A stretch of 64,000 nt of DNA, taken from Nemophila menziesii. Taxonomy: Eukaryota > Streptophyta > Magnoliopsida > Boraginales > Hydrophyllaceae. How positions within the stretch are numbered: position 1 is the stretch's first letter; each line of letters starts with the position of its first letter. Of the stretch, positions 60,219 to 64,000 are shown piece after piece. The stretch spans positions 24,169,507-24,233,506 of the forward strand of contig JARWIR010000017.1 of assembly GCA_029959085.1 (NCBI GenBank). The letters run 5' to 3'. The notes beneath the pieces are model-generated. The model worked only from the letters and a program-made list of their open reading frames with translations. It was not told where the DNA came from and ran no database searches. The position numbers and the translations under genes are program-made.

Positions 60219-60660
60219 CACTTCAAAAGCTTCTCCCAAACTTGATCTGGAACTAATACATAATCACTCCCCTCTATAGAGAGTCTATGAATCTGTGGAT
60301 TAACACTCTCATCCTCAACTATATCTTTTATTATCAATTGACCCGGGTCTATTAGTTTCACTTGGTGTTATTAATGGCTTAATTTCAATAGAGTTATCAC
60401 TTGGAGCAGTATATTTTTGCCAATTCATTTACCATCTGCATAAAATAAACTAATTTCAGAATCATAAGAACAAATTGAACTATTACATATAAAGAAACAT
60501 ATCAATTAGATAAAAAACTATTTACCTAGTTGAGATAACATAGTATGTATCTCCTTCTTTAGGATTAGAATCAATTTCTTTTGAAAGCTCCTCTATAATA
60601 CTTCGTTCTTCTTCGAGTGTGAATGGAATTGAACCATTTTCCATCATATGCCCAGTTGAA
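60219..60660 (-). pseudogene. Captured N-terminal fragment of a UBP-type deubiquitinase
   Basis: Exon one (about 60660-60526) encodes MMENGSIPFTLEEERSIIEE and KEGDTYYVISTR. Exon two (60434-60219) continues W, a stop, then NWQKYTAPSDNS, TNRPGSIDN and, after a frameshift, IEGSDYVLVPDQVWEKLLKW. This is the DUSP domain at the start of plant UBP5/8/9/10-type ubiquitin-specific proteases. The catalytic domain is missing. The intron kept its GT-AG borders. Confidence 0.85.
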
Positions 60661-61140
60661 TCTAGCATCGTCATACACAATACTCAAATCCTAATACATC
60701 AGAAAACCTTATACTAATTAAAAGTTCAGAGAAAAATCAAAACACTCAAGAAAAAACCTATTTTTCTTAACAATTCCAAATCAAATTACTTATAGCAGAA
60801 AAAGAGCATGCATTTTAAAGTCAAGCGCAATTCAATTAATGTGTAACAACCTATAATATTCAAAAACAACAGATTAGTGAATTTTGGGGCAATTCAAATA
60901 AATATTTATTAAAAAATTTAGAAACAATCGATACATCACAAAATTCAAATAAATCTCGAAATCTAAATAATCACTGATTAATAATTTCAGAAGAAAAAAA
61001 AGTCTACTAAACCGAAGTTGAACAAATCTGCATTAATAGCTATTGCTGAAGAGTAAATAAACAATACTTGTTCAAACTAAAGGACATAAAGAGATTATAA
61101 GTATACGATACGAACCTTAGATCAGTGAATCGCCAGAGAA
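60661..61140. other. AT-rich interior of element III
   Basis: Probable intronic or 5' UTR sequence captured with the UBP fragment. No coding signal. Confidence 0.4.
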
Positions 61141-61924
61141 TCTTCGGAAAAGATGTACAGTCCGGCAGTAGCGAATTAATGAATATACGTGTATGTGTAT
61201 AAGTAAAAAAAACTTATACACACAAACATATACATACATCGAGAGAGAAAAAGTTGAACTGTACATCGTTAAGAATTTGTTGTACCTTGAATCAAATAAG
61301 AAATGAAGAATTTTGATTTGTGGATCAGAGGGATGAACAACGACGGTGTAAGGACGATGACTTCCGGTGATAAAACGGTAAGTTGTGTGTGTATATTGTG
61401 AGTGTCTGAGTGTGTGATTATGTGTAGAGTGTAATTTTAATTAGTGGCTAATCTGTTGTTATGTTTTTTTAATGGTAAAGTAAGGGTAAATATGTAATCT
61501 AGTTATAGTAATTTAGTGGATAATTCTTTAAATTAAGTGTATTATTATTTTGATTTTGTGAGTCATTGATTTTTTAATATATTCTTTAATAAAAAAAGAA
61601 AATGAATTCTTTTTAAGAAAGGTCGCAGGATATCCCTCCGGACCCTCCCCGTATATCCATCCTCTGGCTACAATTGACTTGGAAAAGGCAATCCGACTAA
61701 TTTTATTTTCAAAAAATATTAGGCAAATTTAAATTATATTAACTCATAGCAAATAAAACAATATAGTCTCGCTACATACTCAAGAAAAATTGTTGATTGG
61801 AAAGTAATATTAAAGACAAGAAAAAATTAAAAGGCTCAATGATGAAATCTGAAATGCAATTTTTGAGAGAAAGGGATGAGTGGGAGAGATTTTTTCGGAT
61901 ACATGGAAGAGCTCTGTTTATAGA

Positions 61925-62116
61925 GAGTAATGATATATACCATCCAAATTTATACCACTCAAATGTCATCCAATGACGTGGCGTGAATTGATTGGTTACA
62001 AATCTTTAATCAAATCAATGAAATTAATGCATTAACAATTTGTAACCAATCAATTCACGCCACGTCATTGAGTGACATTTGGGTGGTATGAATTTGAGTG
62101 GTATATATCATTACTC
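61925..62116. mobile_element. Mutator-type foldback MITE, family B, copy 2
   Basis: A 192-bp foldback with long inverted arms. The ends are gagtaatgatatataccatc and ggtatatatcattactc. The 9-mers gtttataga (61916-61924) and atttataga (62117-62125) match at 8 of 9. The core tgacgtggcgtgaattgatt is repeated in inverse orientation. Related to 17085-17223. Confidence 0.9.
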
Positions 62117-62418
62117 ATTTATAGATCAGTAGGCACTTAGATATAAAAACTATCTAACAGAAATTAGGCATTGAAACAAGTTGTGTAGAAACGGCAAAGT
62201 CTAATATGTGAATTTTATACTAGAGAGCCTATATAAAGACCTAAATTGCTAAACAATCCTTTTATAATTGCACAATATTAAGAAACAATCTTCACATTTC
62301 ATTCTAATCAGACATCAGAAAGAGATGGAAAACCGATCTTTCTCATCTCCGAAGCTTTTTTCCGCTTAGCTTAAGCATAATTTCCCTTTCTCACAGAGAA
62401 GCTATTTAACTGAACCAT

Positions 62419-63358
62419 TCATCGTTTTATTGAAGCGTTGTGAGGGAGAAAGATAGAGTTTGCAAGTTCTTCATCCACCTTAACTGGAAGTGGAGGCATC
62501 TGCTTCATTATGTTAGCCATGTCATTGAGCCTGCATAGATATAAAAAACGGATAGCAAAATGAAGGGCAAAATCAGCTTTCTGTTTATTACAAATATCAT
62601 ACCTGTCTAAGATTATATAGATGTTATCCCTAGTTTTATGCAATAGCGGAATGTTCTCATGTAGCTGCACCAAACCAGAACTTTATTACACAAATGTGAT
62701 CAATTATTTACCAAATTAAGAAGTCAAGGAGATATCAAAACCTGATGAGTTACTAAGTTAGTTGAAATCTGTTCAAAAGCCTGAGAGTTTTGCTGAAGAA
62801 GCTGCCTAACAGGACCACCTATACCTGGAAAGATGAATAGTAGCTATATTAATACCAATTTTCCTACTCCTTGAGGAAAACTTAAACCCTACAATTGTAT
62901 GAGATTGACACGTCATTGTTATTAATAGGCAGTCCTTGTGTATAAGGAATAAAGCCTCCTGGCTGAGGCTGCTGCATTGCTAAGCGAGGTGAAGTTGCTA
63001 AAGGATGATCGATAATGTTATCCTGAGAAAAGATTGCTACATATTAATTCTTAATACTCCTGTAAATCGCATTAAAGAAGAATATATATGAATTACATAG
63101 AATATTCACCTTTTTATCTTTGGTTCTTCTTGCTAAACTTAGATCCTCTTTCCTTCTCTTGCTATTCTCCTTTTTCTGGACTAAGTAAAATGAGAGTTAA
63201 CAACTGATTTGCAAGGATTTTTTAAACATTTAATAGCAAAAGTTATAGAAAACCGTACAGTCATCCATCTGCAGCGCAATGCAACATCACGAACTGTTTT
63301 ATTTTTCAGCATCACGGCAATCTTTGCATAACGGATTATGTTCGGCTCTGCTGCATAT
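62419..63358 (-). CDS. DUF3755-family protein, 3' six exons, partial
   Basis: The exons are 63358-63259, 63175-63110, 63022-62893, 62824-62742, 62664-62603 and 62530-62419, with GT-AG introns and consistent phases, giving 184 codons in the window plus the stop. The first exon reads YAAEPNIIRYAKIAVMLKNK and VRDVALRCRWM, the end of a SANT/Myb-like segment. Next is a basic KKENSKRRKEDLSLARRTKD stretch, a probable nuclear signal. The C-terminus GGPVRQLLQQNSQAFEQIST, LHENIPLLHKTRDNIYIILD and MKQMPPLPVKVDEELANSI is the DUF3755 region. The N-terminal exon or exons must lie beyond the right edge, since the first exon begins mid-codon after an AG. It is probably a nuclear protein, possibly chromatin- or transcription-related, but that role is inferred from the SANT-like segment only. 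Confidence 0.9.
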
Positions 63359-64000
63359 CTGCAACCAACCAATAAGTTTATTAAATTATTTGTGCATCAT
63401 GTTTTACACTTAGGTCATGCTCTGAGTCTTGAGTTTTAATAATTAGTTGATGATCTTAATATGAACAAATTGACTGCTAGTGTAGCTACACTAAATTAAT
63501 CACTTCATTTCTGCACATTCGAAGAAATCATTCTGTAACAAACGTGATCTTCAAAAGTTCTAAAAATTTGTTGATATTTTTATTTTTAACCTACAATGAT
63601 TAGTACCACGATTTTAGAATCAATATTATCTGAATTAAATGATACTTTTAATTTATAAAAATGAAAGTTATGATATATACTATCCAACATGTAAGTGGTA
63701 TAATTTCATTGGAAAAAAATATCAATTTTTTTTTTTCAAAAGCACAATAATATAAATAATTGGAAACGGTTACAAAGTTTAGCCCATACCTATAAGCTCG
63801 ACATCATACATAAAATAGTGGTTGAATTTTAGCCCATGCATGCGCCCCTCTCCAACCCTAACAACCTTTCAAAATTTTACTCTAGTAAGGAAGACTCTTC
63901 AGTTTGTCGGGGTTGAATCTTTGTTTGGCTTGATATTTCATATATTAATATTTTGATAATTTGCTATTAACTTGGTGTTAATTTTTTTTTTTTTTTTGAA
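63359..64000. other. Intron of the DUF3755 gene or upstream DNA
   Basis: No exon was recognised. Bases 63668-63705 (gatatatactatcc, gtggtat) resemble one end of the family B MITE. A run of 18 T at 63980-63997 is likely the reversed tail of a retro-insertion extending past the window. Confidence 0.45.

Larger units (their letters stand above)
59017..61580 (-). mobile_element. Gene-capturing element, right part (element III)
   Basis: The terminal 90 bp ending near 61575 match the right end of element II (gggtaaatatgtaatc, then ttattttgattttgtgagtcattga). Inside are eEF2 and UBP fragments, both on the minus strand, with a short tgatgggatttat piece between them at 60033-60060. The left terminus was not found. 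One reading is that element II is nested in an older element whose left part includes the NOM1 fragment and whose right end is this one. Confidence 0.5.

Noticed and set aside
63664..63710. Third family B MITE
   Set aside because: Only one end-like stretch is present, with no opposite arm or duplication.

Overview
This is nuclear DNA from a flowering plant, most likely a eudicot. It is AT-rich, its genes are split by short GT-AG introns, and plant-only families are present (an F-box/FBD/LRR protein, a DUF3755 protein, a plant ASCH protein). Most of the window is layered transposon debris: L1-type LINEs with RNase H, Copia and Gypsy remnants, tRNA-derived SINEs, hAT elements and many Mutator-type elements. 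The species cannot be named from the sequence.

Five host genes look functional. They are an eight-exon ASCH-domain protein (minus, 7537-9080), a two-exon small membrane-anchored protein (plus, 20076-20362), a nine-exon multi-pass membrane protein (minus, 27221-29569), a three-exon F-box/FBD protein (plus, 52080-53442) and the 3' six exons of a DUF3755 gene (minus, 62419-63358, which runs off the right edge). For each one the exon lengths and phases were checked by hand and give an uninterrupted frame.

Layout. 1-6 kb: LINE ends, a decayed ABCA transporter pseudogene with a long inverted duplication, a Mutator MITE and a GC-rich non-autonomous MULE. 7.5-9.1 kb: ASCH gene. 9.3-19.98 kb: LINE pieces, a Copia 5' end, a Gypsy-type LTR, hAT and Mutator elements. 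20-30 kb: small gene, Athila/Tat-like Gypsy debris, a hAT MITE and the membrane-protein gene. 30.8-46.2 kb: a 5'-truncated LINE, a hAT transposase pseudogene, SINEs, a MULE carrying a nested hAT, a three-level nest (Copia > hAT > retroelement) and a Tourist-like MITE. 46.4-61.6 kb: a zone of gene-fragment-carrying elements around the F-box gene. 61.9-64 kb: a MITE and the DUF3755 gene.

The most unusual part is 46.4-61.6 kb. Related elements sharing termini that begin near gggaaaatgaccc hold intron-containing fragments of at least eight unrelated host genes: DER/EngA GTPase, a CONSTANS-like CCT domain, histone H3, a NOM1/SGD1-type MIF4G protein, mitochondrial ribosomal protein bL12m, a HUB2/BRE1-like E3 ligase, CPSF100, eEF2 and a UBP-type deubiquitinase. 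Between the fragments lie tandem or degenerate repeats built on TGAYGGGA, including a 19-bp array of about 42 copies and a 16-bp array. This looks like a gene-capturing (Pack-MULE-like) family with minisatellite filler. Family names come from recognised peptide motifs, not from database searches.
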